This document shows positions 46,274-54,651 of a stretch of 64,000 nt of DNA, piece after piece. Made by a program: the position numbers and the translations under genes. Numbering within the stretch: position 1 is the stretch's first letter; every line of letters starts with the position of its first letter. The notes under the pieces are model-generated. The model was not told the origin of the DNA, made no database searches, and saw nothing but the letters and a program-made list of their open reading frames with translations. The DNA comes from Cloacimonetes bacterium UBA5614 (lineage in GTDB: Bacteria > Cloacimonadota > Cloacimonadia > Cloacimonadales > Cloacimonadaceae): positions 1-64,000 of the forward strand of contig DIKQ01000002.1 in assembly GCA_002424605.1 (NCBI GenBank). Direction: 5' to 3'.

Positions 46274-46310
46274 GGCTGCCGCGCTCTCCTTGCCGGCAGC
46301 CGTTTTTTTT
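46274..46310 (+). terminator. Intrinsic terminator after giant protein B
   Basis: GGCTGCCG pairs with CGGCAGCC around the same loop as the terminator of gene A and is followed by eight T residues. Its near identity with the first terminator shows that the end of the module was duplicated with the gene. Confidence 0.92.
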
Positions 46311-46330
46311 ATACTGAAGAATATTGTTTC

Positions 46331-46430
46331 CTGCTTCTCCCTTTATGAGATGTCCCGAAGATGTCGCGGAGATGGCCGGGTTTTCTTCGGGAGGCTTCGG
46401 GGCATCTTCGGGACATCTAAGTAAGCGGGG
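46331..46430. repeat. Intergenic palindromic element, family A copy 4
   Basis: CCTGCTTCTCCC is followed by the outer arm AGATGTCCCGAAGATG (pairing perfectly with CATCTTCGGGACATCT), an imperfect inner arm and the GGCCGGGTTTTCTTCGGG core. It is the right edge of module 2. The rest of the 316-base gap up to 46550 shows only a TTGACA at 46465. Confidence 0.83.
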
Positions 46431-46550
46431 ATTGAGCAATATTCATGCGGGAAAATAAATCTGCTTGACAATGTTTCCTCATTATATCAAGGTGATAAAT
46501 GTAAGATAATTAGTCTAACCATCAACAGATTTATGTATCGCAAGGGGGAT

Positions 46551-46862
46551 ATGATGAACGTTGAGCTCACCTATGATGGCAAGACCGCAGTAATGAAGAT
46601 TGACGGTATTCTGACCAGTGATAACAGCTATATATTGCAGGACAGGCTGAATGAAGTGCTGAAAAGCGAAGCCTCGGTACTGGAGATGGATTTGCTGGAA
46701 TGCCGTAACATCAGCAGTACCGGTATCGGCAAAATTTTACTTTTTTACAAAGACTTCATAGCCAAAGGCGGGGAAATAGAGGTCGTTCGCTGTTCCCACG
46801 GCGTTTACGAGCTGTTCTCCATGTTAAAACTGAATCAGCTTTTCACGGTGAACCTGGGATAG
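46551..46862 (+). CDS. STAS-domain protein (anti-sigma-factor antagonist type)
   Basis: 103 residues from ATG 46551, preceded by AAGGGGG; a second ATG is adjacent, and an ATG 18 bases upstream is too close to the ribosome site. The domain has the STAS pattern: MKIDGILTSDN, then LEMDLLECRNISSTGIGKIL, in which the serine/threonine group is the usual phosphorylation spot in SpoIIAA-like proteins. Stop and the next start are adjacent (46862/46863), pairing it with a receiver-ATPase protein as in partner-switching systems. Confidence 0.87.
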   Translation: MMNVELTYDGKTAVMKIDGILTSDNSYILQDRLNEVLKSEASVLEMDLLECRNISSTGIGKILLFYKDFIAKGGEIEVVRCSHGVYELFSMLKLNQLFTVNLG

Positions 46863-47768
46863 ATGGCTACAAGAAAAATCAGAATTCTTATCGTTGACGA
46901 CAGCGTAAGCATGGTCAATGGGCTGATTATGATACTCAAGGTATCCGGCTTTGACGCAGACCCGGCTTACAACGGTCACGATGCCCTCCGCAAGCTTTCC
47001 GCCAAAGAATATGATTTGGTGATTTGTGACATTGAAATGCCCGGTCTCAGCGGTCTGGACTTGCTGAAGCACGTGCGCCACGATTATGATAACATCTCTT
47101 TTATCCTGATGACGGGTTTCCTGGAACAGGAATATTTCATCAGGGCCATCCAGCTCGGCGCCAGTGACTTTATCCGCAAACCCATCGATACAGAGCTTTT
47201 ACTAAAATCCGTCCAGCTCCAGATTAACAAGAAAAAGGAGCACTGGGATTACCTGAGCGTCAGCAATCAGGTCAGCCTGGCGGATGTGAATTTCTCCCTG
47301 CCTCCCCAGATGTTCAGGCAGGTGGACTTCATCAAGATTTTCACCAAGTTTTTCAAACAGAACCTTAACCTCAACAATACCATCATCAACGAGCTCCTGC
47401 TGTGCATGGAAGAAATGCTTTACAATGCCTTCATCCACGGTACCCTAAACCTAGGCCTGGCTGAAAGGACCCTGGGATATGATGATTACAGGGACCTGAT
47501 TTCCCAAAGGCTTCAACAGCCCGAAATCGCTGCCAAGCAAATCCACATCCGCTTTTCGCTCAATCAGGTAAAACAGATTGTAATCCTGGAAGTGGAAGAC
47601 GAAGGCAAAGGATTTGACCACAAGTTCTGGATTAATAAAATCAAGAAATCCGAAGGAATCCAGTTGGAAGACTTCGGACGTGGAATTTCCATCATTTACC
47701 ACCTGTCCAGCAAGGTAACCTTCGGAAAAGGCGGCAGACTCATCAGGATAGAGAAACAAATCACTTAA
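46863..47768 (+). CDS. Response regulator fused to serine-kinase-type ATPase domain
   Basis: 301 residues. An intact receiver (VDDS, phospho-acceptor D56 in CDIEMPGLSG, switch region FIRKPID) is joined by a linker to a GHKL ATPase of the anti-sigma (RsbW/SpoIIAB) type with N-box EEMLYNAFIHGT, G1 DEGKGFD and G2 DFGRGISII. The protein probably phosphorylates or binds the STAS protein encoded just before it, under control of a histidine kinase elsewhere. Its stop overlaps the prmC start (TAATG). Confidence 0.9.
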   Translation: MATRKIRILIVDDSVSMVNGLIMILKVSGFDADPAYNGHDALRKLSAKEYDLVICDIEMPGLSGLDLLKHVRHDYDNISFILMTGFLEQEYFIRAIQLGASDFIRKPIDTELLLKSVQLQINKKKEHWDYLSVSNQVSLADVNFSLPPQMFRQVDFIKIFTKFFKQNLNLNNTIINELLLCMEEMLYNAFIHGTLNLGLAERTLGYDDYRDLISQRLQQPEIAAKQIHIRFSLNQVKQIVILEVEDEGKGFDHKFWINKIKKSEGIQLEDFGRGISIIYHLSSKVTFGKGGRLIRIEKQIT

Positions 47769-48607
47769 TGCTATCTGATAAATTGTTAACACTTTCCGAA
47801 CTGCATCATTCGGCGATGCAGTCAGCCCTGAATGAACGTCTCCAGACTTCTGCGGTAAAACTGTTGCTTTCAGAGCTTACAGGGCTTACCCTTCCCGAAC
47901 TCTCCGTCAGGACGGATTTTCCCCTCACTGAGTTTCAGGTATCCGTTTTCTGGGAATGGTTTGGACGGCTGAAGGCGCATGAACCGGTGCAGTATATCAT
48001 TGGCAAAGCTCACTTTTACGGATTGGAACTCCAGGTTAACCGCAATGTGCTGATTCCGCGTCCCGAAACTGAAGGACTGGTGGAATGGCTGGTCAAGCGT
48101 GAAAAAGGTTTGCCCCGGATTCTGGATATCGGGACAGGCAGCGGAGCCATCGCTCTTGCCCTCAAAAACCTCAAGCCCGGCTTTGAAGTCTCCGCCACCG
48201 ACATCTCGCAGGCTGCCATAGACCAGGCGCAAAAAAATGCCGAAATCCTGAAGCTGAATGTGCATTTCCTCTGTTGCGGACTCTTCCCGATGGATAAAGT
48301 TCGCTTCGATATCGTTGTCTCCAATCCGCCTTACATCACCGAAGCAGATTATGCAAAACTGGATGATGAAATCCGCCTGTTTGAGCCGAAACTGGCTTTG
48401 CTGGCAGGAGAGGACGGGCTGGAGTTTTATCACCGCATCCTCAGCCAGGCTCCGGACTTCCTTACTCCCAGCGGCAAGGTCTATCTGGAAACGGGTGAAT
48501 TGCAATCCTCCGCCATCAGCAGAATAGCCGTGGACTCGGGATTCAGCAAGGTGGAAGTAAAAAGGGATTTGACCGGACGCAACCGCTATCTCTGCGCTTC
48601 GCTATAA
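47768..48607 (+). CDS. prmC: Peptide chain release factor N5-glutamine methyltransferase
   Basis: 279 residues. It methylates the GGQ glutamine of RF1/RF2 with S-adenosylmethionine. An N-terminal helical recognition domain (about 1-85) precedes the class I fold with motif I DIGTGSGAIAL and the catalytic SNPPYI loop. prfA, its usual neighbour, is not here. It overlaps the upstream signalling gene by one base. Confidence 0.94.
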   Translation: MLSDKLLTLSELHHSAMQSALNERLQTSAVKLLLSELTGLTLPELSVRTDFPLTEFQVSVFWEWFGRLKAHEPVQYIIGKAHFYGLELQVNRNVLIPRPETEGLVEWLVKREKGLPRILDIGTGSGAIALALKNLKPGFEVSATDISQAAIDQAQKNAEILKLNVHFLCCGLFPMDKVRFDIVVSNPPYITEADYAKLDDEIRLFEPKLALLAGEDGLEFYHRILSQAPDFLTPSGKVYLETGELQSSAISRIAVDSGFSKVEVKRDLTGRNRYLCASL

Positions 48608-48681
48608 AGATATATTGACAAAAAGGCACATTTCGGAACACGCTATCCGCATAGAACACGAATTTCACTCAAGGTAGAAAT

Positions 48682-49935
48682 ATGGACAGATTTATCATCA
48701 AAGGCGGTAATCCGCTGCAGGGCACGATTCAGGTCAGCGGTGCCAAAAACGCCATCCTTCCCATCATGGCAGCCAGTCTGCTGGCTCCGGGCAAATCCGT
48801 GCTTTCCAATGTGCCAAACCTGATTGACCTCAAGACCATGGCGCACCTGATGCGCATCATCGGTGCCAGGGTGGAGATGTCCGAAGGCAGGATGCACATT
48901 GATTCCACCAACGTTTGCTACAGCGAAGCCCCCTATGAGTTGGTCAGCAAGATGCGCGCCTCCATCTATGTGATGGGACCTCTGCTTGCCCGTTTGGGTG
49001 AAGCCAGGGTCTCCTTTCCCGGCGGTTGCGCCATCGGAACCCGTCCGGTGGATTTGCACCTCAAGGCCATTGAAAAGCTGGGAGCTGAAATCAATATCGA
49101 GCAGGGTTACATCCATGCCAAAGCAAAGAAGCTCAAAGGCGCTGTCATCCATTTTGAAAAGTCCTCCGTCGGCGCTACCATCAATACCCTGATGGCTTGC
49201 GTAACCGCCGAGGGCGAGACGGAATTGCTCAATGCCGCCATGGAGCCGGAAGTGGATTCCACCATTGATTTTCTGAACCAGATGGGTGCCAAAATCAGCG
49301 GTAAAGGCAGTACTCATCTCATCATCAAGGGCGTTTCAGAGCTTTTCCCGGTCGGGATGGAGATGATTTCAGACCGCATTGAAGCGGGAACTTTCCTGAT
49401 TGCCGGTGCCATGAGCTCCGAACCTCTCACTGTGGCAAATTGCCAGCCCCATCATCTGGATGAACTGATAGCCAAGCTCCGCAGTGCCGGCTGTGAGCTT
49501 CTGGTAAACGATGATTCCATCACTGTCCATCCTCCCAAAGTCATCAAACCCGTAAACATCACCACTGTGCCCTATCCCGGTTTCCCGACCGACCTCCAGG
49601 CGCAGTTCATGGTCCTGATGGCGCTTGCCGATGGTGTCAGCATCGTCACCGATACCATCTTCCCCGACCGCTTTATGCATGTGGCAGAGCTGAACCGTTT
49701 GCAGGCGAATATCAGCCTGAACCTGAATATTGCCACCGTAAAGGGTGTGAAGGGCTTTGGCGGAGCGGAAATCATGGCGACCGACCTCCGCGCCAGCGCT
49801 GCTTTGGTTCTGGCAGGACTCAAGGCAGAAGGCGAAACGATTATCAACCGCATCTATCACATAGACCGCGGTTATGACCGCATCGAGGAAAAGCTCAATG
49901 CCGTCGGTGCCCAAATCATCAGGGACAATGCCTGA
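48682..49935 (+). CDS. murA: UDP-N-acetylglucosamine 1-carboxyvinyltransferase
   Basis: 417 residues, the first committed enzyme of peptidoglycan synthesis. The N terminus has GGNPLQGTIQVSGAKNA. The active-site loop FPGGCAIGTRPVDLHL carries Cys116, the residue attacked by fosfomycin, so the enzyme should be of the sensitive type. The C-terminal TDLQAQFM and TDLRASAALV motifs are normal. A TTGACA at 48615 and a weak ribosome site precede it. Confidence 0.97.
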   Translation: MDRFIIKGGNPLQGTIQVSGAKNAILPIMAASLLAPGKSVLSNVPNLIDLKTMAHLMRIIGARVEMSEGRMHIDSTNVCYSEAPYELVSKMRASIYVMGPLLARLGEARVSFPGGCAIGTRPVDLHLKAIEKLGAEINIEQGYIHAKAKKLKGAVIHFEKSSVGATINTLMACVTAEGETELLNAAMEPEVDSTIDFLNQMGAKISGKGSTHLIIKGVSELFPVGMEMISDRIEAGTFLIAGAMSSEPLTVANCQPHHLDELIAKLRSAGCELLVNDDSITVHPPKVIKPVNITTVPYPGFPTDLQAQFMVLMALADGVSIVTDTIFPDRFMHVAELNRLQANISLNLNIATVKGVKGFGGAEIMATDLRASAALVLAGLKAEGETIINRIYHIDRGYDRIEEKLNAVGAQIIRDNA

Positions 49936-49944
49936 GGCAGGAAC

Positions 49945-50769
49945 ATGAAGAAAAACCTCCTGTTCTCCTGTCTGGTTTTCCTCACATTCTGTTTGTTTGC
50001 TGCAAAGAGCGCGCTACCTGATGATAATCGGTTCGATATTGAGAAGTTCCTGTCCAAGGAAAGCCAGGAAAACAGCAAAGGAACTACTCCGATTTCTCTC
50101 GAAACCATCAGAGTAAAATCCGGTAAAGGGGATGCCGGGGGAAAGAACTGCATCTTCCCAATTCCTCAAAACTCATCTCCTGCGTCCCGGACTTTGTTTC
50201 GAAAACTAAACTCGTATTTTATCTACACCGATGCAAACGACCCGGATTTCAACAAAGGCGATGACCAATACTATGATGCCTCTGATTATTATGTGTATTC
50301 CAGGTCTTATATCACTATGAATACCAGTGATTGCCTTTCTGGTATCGTTATTGGGGAGGCCTATACAGGCGGAGCACATCCGATTCACGAAAACCTGACT
50401 TTCCTGATTCGTAGCGACACAGGTGAAGAAGTCAGCATACGGGACTTAATCAAGGAAGATGGCTTTAAAGAGCTTATGAGCATGGTTTATAAGAGTTATC
50501 TGGCAAATTACTACATAAACAGCGGATATGAGTCAGTCGAGGAAGATGTCAGATTAAGGAAGGAAAGTCTCTTTTCAGTTAAAAAGAACAGCAAAGATTT
50601 TGCAGCTTTCTTCAAACACATCTTCGTTTCCCGGAACTATCTCTATGTGTATATACCCCGGTATGAGTTTGGAGCTTATTACGAGGGGGATTGTTATGTT
50701 CCGGTTGGTTTGGATAAGCTAAATGCCGTTCTGACCCCTTTGGGCAGAAAACTACTCATTGTTAAGTAA
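49945..50769 (+). CDS. Secreted DUF3298-like protein
   Basis: 274 residues with a signal peptide (MKKNLLFSCLVFLTFCLFAAKS). The middle has YTGGAHPIHENLTF, with the 'GGAHP' turn, and the end has YIPRYEFGAYYEGDCYVPV, both marks of the DUF3298/PdaC-RsiV C-terminal fold found in cell-wall-associated proteins. No catalytic residues can be assigned. It lies nine bases after murA and nine before the epimerase gene, so it is likely in the same operon. Confidence 0.78.
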   Translation: MKKNLLFSCLVFLTFCLFAAKSALPDDNRFDIEKFLSKESQENSKGTTPISLETIRVKSGKGDAGGKNCIFPIPQNSSPASRTLFRKLNSYFIYTDANDPDFNKGDDQYYDASDYYVYSRSYITMNTSDCLSGIVIGEAYTGGAHPIHENLTFLIRSDTGEEVSIRDLIKEDGFKELMSMVYKSYLANYYINSGYESVEEDVRLRKESLFSVKKNSKDFAAFFKHIFVSRNYLYVYIPRYEFGAYYEGDCYVPVGLDKLNAVLTPLGRKLLIVK

Positions 50770-50778
50770 ACTTAGATT

Positions 50779-51732
50779 ATGAATATTCTGGTCACCGGAG
50801 GCGCCGGCTTCATTGGTTCGCATCTTTGCGAACGCCTGATTGCCAAAGGGGAGAGGGTCGTCTGCCTGGATAACTTCCATCCCTTTTACAGCCCCGGGAT
50901 AAAAAGGCAAAACCTTTCCGCCATCCTCAGCCATCCATCTTTCCGGCTGGTGGAAGGCGACATCCGCAATCCCGGCGACCTGGACAAATGCTTTGCCGAT
51001 AGCGGGATTGACCTTGTAATCCATCTGGCTGCCATGGCGGGAGTGCGTCCCAGCATTGAAAATCCCCTGCTTTATGCCGATGTTAACATCTCTGGAACCC
51101 TGCAGGTGTTGCTTGCCTGCCAAAAGTATGGCGTGAAGCGGATGCTTTTTGCCTCGTCATCTTCTGTCTATGGTAATAAGGATGGCGGAAGCTTCCGTGA
51201 GACCGACCCGGTGGACCAGCCCGTCTCACCCTATGCCGCCACCAAAAGGGCCGGGGAACTGGTCTGCTACAACCAGAGCCGGCTTATGGATATGTCTATC
51301 GTCTGCCTGCGCTTTTTTACTGTCTTCGGACCGCGTCAGCGTCCCGACCTGGCAATCCACAAATTTACCCGCCTGCTTTGTGAAGGCAGTCCCATCCCGG
51401 TGTACGGCGACGGAAGCACCAGCCGGGATTACACCTACATTGACGACACCATAGACGGCGTCCTGAAAGCGATTGACTACATCGGAAGCCACCACGGCTT
51501 TGAGATATTTAACCTGGGCGAATCACGCACAGTTTCCCTGGCTGAAATGCTTGCCGGACTGGAAAAAGCGACCGGCAAAAAAGCCTTGATTGACCGTCAG
51601 CCCCTTCAGCCCGGGGACGTTGCTTACACCTGCGCGGACATTACAAAAAGCCGGGAAGTGCTTGCCTACAATCCCGTCTGGACCTTTGAGGACGGGCTCA
51701 GCCGTTTTCTGGATTGGTATTACAAAAACTAA
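50779..51732 (+). CDS. NAD-dependent nucleotide-sugar epimerase/dehydratase
   Basis: 317 residues of the extended short-chain dehydrogenase family. The NAD-binding GGAGFIGSH (about 7-15), the Ser/Thr of SSSSVYG, and the catalytic Y152-x3-K156 in SPYAATKRAGE are intact. The spacing and the segment RFFTVFGPRQRPDLA resemble UDP-glucuronate 4-epimerases and UDP-glucose 4-epimerases; the exact sugar cannot be decided. It probably supplies precursors for surface polysaccharide. Confidence 0.88.
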   Translation: MNILVTGGAGFIGSHLCERLIAKGERVVCLDNFHPFYSPGIKRQNLSAILSHPSFRLVEGDIRNPGDLDKCFADSGIDLVIHLAAMAGVRPSIENPLLYADVNISGTLQVLLACQKYGVKRMLFASSSSVYGNKDGGSFRETDPVDQPVSPYAATKRAGELVCYNQSRLMDMSIVCLRFFTVFGPRQRPDLAIHKFTRLLCEGSPIPVYGDGSTSRDYTYIDDTIDGVLKAIDYIGSHHGFEIFNLGESRTVSLAEMLAGLEKATGKKALIDRQPLQPGDVAYTCADITKSREVLAYNPVWTFEDGLSRFLDWYYKN

Positions 51733-51770
51733 TCACCCTTATTCCTGCGCAGGCAGGATTCCGGCGACCC

Positions 51771-52178
51771 TTAGCTCTCCCTCTCTATATACCTTTCAAA
51801 CACATCATATATCTCCGGAACCAGTCGCGCCGGCTTGCCCTGATAGGCAAATACAGCCGTCATAATAGCCCGGAAGCACAGCTCACCCTCGGAATTGTAC
51901 ATCAGTTGTTCCCAGCTTGATTTCACCTTGTTCAGCGTCAGAACCTTGCTTTTCACCTCAATGATGTCTTCCAGCTGGATTGCCTTGATATAGTCAATCT
52001 CAAAGCGGAGCACATACAGGTGCCAATGCATATCCAGCAGTTTCTGGATGGGGACGCCCATTTCCTGCAATGCCTCGCTTCTGGCTGCTTCCAGGATGGG
52101 CAGGTAGTTGGCGTTATTCAGGTGACCATAGATGTCGCACTCATATCCGTAGATTCTTTTCCGGAAGGTAAAGCTCAT
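51771..52178 (-). CDS. Acyl-CoA thioesterase, 4HBT hot-dog family (YbgC/FadM type)
   Basis: 135 residues. The hot-dog fold signature CDIYGHLNNANYLPILEAAR includes the catalytic Asp and the GH-N turn of the 4-hydroxybenzoyl-CoA thioesterase group. It hydrolyses acyl-CoA or related thioesters. It converges with the epimerase gene and precedes no obvious partner; 15 bases separate it from the membrane protein upstream. Confidence 0.88.
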   Translation of the reverse strand: MSFTFRKRIYGYECDIYGHLNNANYLPILEAARSEALQEMGVPIQKLLDMHWHLYVLRFEIDYIKAIQLEDIIEVKSKVLTLNKVKSSWEQLMYNSEGELCFRAIMTAVFAYQGKPARLVPEIYDVFERYIERES

Positions 52179-52193
52179 GATATCCGTCTCCTC

Positions 52194-52709
52194 TTACAGT
52201 CCCGGTTTCCCCGTGGCAAAGGAATATATCTCATAAGTCACGTAGAACATGAATATGCCAATCATAACGGCGGTCACATATTTGGCAAGCTTGGGCATTG
52301 GCTGGCTTGGCCTGATTCTATCCTTGTTTCTGTGTTTCAGGAAAAGGTGTATCAGCCGGGCGGGCAATATCAGCATCGTCACGTTAAACAGGATTTGCAG
52401 GTTACGCAAGGCCTCATACCACTTTCCCAGCTGTTTGTTAAAAACGAACGCCAACAACACGTATATCGGAACCCAGATAAACATGGAAATCCGGTAGAAG
52501 TGGTTCTCGTCATACAGACCGTCAGCCTCGTGAAGTTCCTTCTGCTTTTTGTTGGCTTTTGTGCCATAGATTCCCAATATGATTATACTGCCAATCATCA
52601 GGACTCCGCCCACTATCATAAACATATCCATTGACTGCGTGGTCAGCCATAGTCCCACTAAGACCAATGCCATTACAGCCCCCAAGCTCAGCATTTCCGC
52701 TACTTTCAT
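52194..52709 (-). CDS. Membrane protein of unknown function (four to five helices)
   Basis: 171 residues. Hydrophobic segments lie at about 7-25, 30-50, 75-92, 101-120 and 141-163, with a charged loop (KANKKQKELHEADGLYDENH) after the second. No family is recognised. It is the middle gene of a three-gene minus-strand cluster. Confidence 0.65.
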   Translation of the reverse strand: MKVAEMLSLGAVMALVLVGLWLTTQSMDMFMIVGGVLMIGSIIILGIYGTKANKKQKELHEADGLYDENHFYRISMFIWVPIYVLLAFVFNKQLGKWYEALRNLQILFNVTMLILPARLIHLFLKHRNKDRIRPSQPMPKLAKYVTAVMIGIFMFYVTYEIYSFATGKPGL

Positions 52710-52712
52710 TCA

Positions 52713-53852
52713 TCACCTCCCGCTATCTGCTGTTACTCTAAAGAACGCCTGCTGGGGGTTTACCCCGTTTGCCTGTAAAAAGGCATCTCCCAATCCGCTT
52801 TCCGTGTCTGCAGTGGCGGAGAGGAAACGGTATCCCGCATACGGCTCATCCGAGACATATATTTTGTAGTTGTTTGCTCCGCTTACGGCAGACCAGTCCA
52901 GCCGGAAACCATCCGTTATCCTTTGGATGGTCAGGTACTGCGGGGCAGGGGGGATGGATGCATCCGTCATCAGGACAAATTCCCCCAGGGCAGTAACCTG
53001 GGCTGTCAGGTAGCCAGTGGCGGGATTATACACCGCAGGCACATAAGTGAAGGCACCCGTGCCGTGGATGTTTCTGCGAAAGAGCAATGCGTTTTCCGGA
53101 TTCTCCGCTCCCGGCAGTCCTGCTATCATAAAGCTTACCGTCGCCGGATATTGCGTTGTGGCGTAATAGGAGATGTATTGCGTGTCAATGAACCAGCCGA
53201 GGTTCGGATTTGTCGGGGGGGCAGTGCCGTCAAAGGTGCAGTCCAGGGTCGGCGTGTCAAAGGAATATGCCGTCACCGTTCCACCGCCTCCGGCGTTTAT
53301 CCACATCTGGTCTATCACCACTCCTGCCTGCGGGAAAGATTTGTTATACACATATCCTCCGCCCGGACCGGCTGGCGGGGTCAGTATCTGCGAGCCGATG
53401 CCTGTCGGGCTGGAATAGCTTATCAGGTGGACAAAGCTGTCGCCCTGTGTCTCAAAGTATGCCTGGCTGGCGTCATCAAAGAAGACAGACATCTCCGGAT
53501 AGGCATATTCCGTCTGGGTGTCTGCTTTCCATACTTTTATGGTGATAAAGTGACCCGGAATTGCGCTGGCGGGTACGCCTCCGCCTGTCATTGATACGTT
53601 GATGGGAACGCTCTGCCAGGGATAACTGCTGATGGGTCCCGTCAGAAGCACAGCTCCCACCAGGGTATTGCCGTCAAAGATGCCGATTTCGTCCCCGGCT
53701 TGCAGGGCAGTGCCGTGCACCTCTGCTCCGGAAACAAAGAAATTCATTGCCAGGTAAGGGTTTTGCCCCCACCAGGCTGGCGTGAAATGATTGGCATACA
53801 CAATTCCGGTCAATAGTATCAATCCAATAAATGTGACAGCAATTCTCTTCAC
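52713..53852 (-). CDS. Secreted protein with C-terminal fibronectin III domain
   Basis: 379 residues, signal peptide MKRIAVTFIGLILLTGIVYA. The first domain (HFTPAWWGQNPYLAMNFFV...AGDEIGIFDG) is of a kind repeated in large secreted proteins of this group of bacteria. A beta-rich middle follows, then FN3 with PQYLTIQRITDGFRLDW near the end. No sorting domain is visible after FN3. It is possibly a fragment of what in other genomes is a larger protein, but start, signal peptide and stop are all in order. Confidence 0.75.
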   Translation of the reverse strand: MKRIAVTFIGLILLTGIVYANHFTPAWWGQNPYLAMNFFVSGAEVHGTALQAGDEIGIFDGNTLVGAVLLTGPISSYPWQSVPINVSMTGGGVPASAIPGHFITIKVWKADTQTEYAYPEMSVFFDDASQAYFETQGDSFVHLISYSSPTGIGSQILTPPAGPGGGYVYNKSFPQAGVVIDQMWINAGGGGTVTAYSFDTPTLDCTFDGTAPPTNPNLGWFIDTQYISYYATTQYPATVSFMIAGLPGAENPENALLFRRNIHGTGAFTYVPAVYNPATGYLTAQVTALGEFVLMTDASIPPAPQYLTIQRITDGFRLDWSAVSGANNYKIYVSDEPYAGYRFLSATADTESGLGDAFLQANGVNPQQAFFRVTADSGR

Positions 53853-53957
53853 ACATACCTCTTTCTGTTTTTCAAATATTCCATCTCAAACCTTTATTTA
53901 TCCGATTAAATTTCCTGTCAATAAATGTCTTAAAATTTCGCAATCCGAAGCATCACT

Positions 53958-54029
53958 CCTGCTTGATACGAGGAGACAACGGGGAGATTCTCCCCGCATC
54001 GTTCCCGTATCGTTCTCCTATCAAGCAGG
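53958..54029. repeat. Intergenic palindromic element, family C
   Basis: CCTGCTTGATA pairs with TATCAAGCAGG. Further units (GGAGA / TCTCC, ATACG / CGTAT) and an inner hairpin CGGGGAGATTCTCCCCG make a nested structure of 72 bases. It lies between the divergent secreted-protein and pyrR genes. The only copy in this window. Confidence 0.8.
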
Positions 54030-54114
54030 CAAGAGCCATAAAAATTGTCTTGACGATAGAGGATAAATCTGTAAAGAGCGAAACAGGAGAAAATAACAGA
54101 AAGTGGAGGTATCC

Positions 54115-54651
54115 GTGCAGACTAAAAGCAGTATTATGGATAAAGCGCAGATGGAGCGCACGATTCACCGCATGGCGCACGAAATCATTGAGCAGAACAA
54201 GGGGTTGGAAAAAATCCGCCTGGTCGGTATCCGGAGCCGGGGGGTTCCTCTGGCGGAAAGGATGTCCGCATACCTGAAAAGGATTGAATCCGTGGAAATC
54301 CCGGTCGGCATCATTGATATTACGCTTTACAGGGACGACCTGAGCACGATTTCGCATCAGCCGGTCATCAAGGGCAGTTCCATAGACTTTGAGATGGAAG
54401 ACGCCATCGTTATCCTGGTGGATGATGTGCTCTTTACGGGCAGAACGGTCCGCGCCGCGATTGACGCTCTCTTGGACTTCGGCAGACCCAGCCAGATTCA
54501 GCTTGCGGTCCTGGTGGACAGAGGCCACAGGGAACTTCCCATCAAAGCGGATTATGTGGGCAAAAACGTCCCCACCTCCAAAGAAGAAATCATCAAGGTC
54601 GCATTTGAGGAAACCGATGGCGAGGATTCGGTCAAAATCGTTCTGGTCTAA
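54115..54651 (+). CDS. pyrR: Bifunctional pyrimidine regulator / uracil phosphoribosyltransferase
   Basis: 178 residues from GTG 54115 (GGAGG at 54105-54109). The PRPP-binding motif ILVDDVLFTGRTVRAA and the N-terminal GIRSRGVPLAERM fit PyrR. In many bacteria it binds pyr mRNA to attenuate transcription and also converts uracil to UMP. No PyrR RNA target is evident in the leader. The next gene, pyrF, overlaps its end, which supports a role in pyrimidine control. Confidence 0.92.
   Translation: MQTKSSIMDKAQMERTIHRMAHEIIEQNKGLEKIRLVGIRSRGVPLAERMSAYLKRIESVEIPVGIIDITLYRDDLSTISHQPVIKGSSIDFEMEDAIVILVDDVLFTGRTVRAAIDALLDFGRPSQIQLAVLVDRGHRELPIKADYVGKNVPTSKEEIIKVAFEETDGEDSVKIVLV

Noticed and set aside
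51733..51770. Short palindrome CCTGCGCAGGCAGG between converging genes
   Set aside because: Too short, without tandem units or the common ends of the palindromic elements, and without a T-run.
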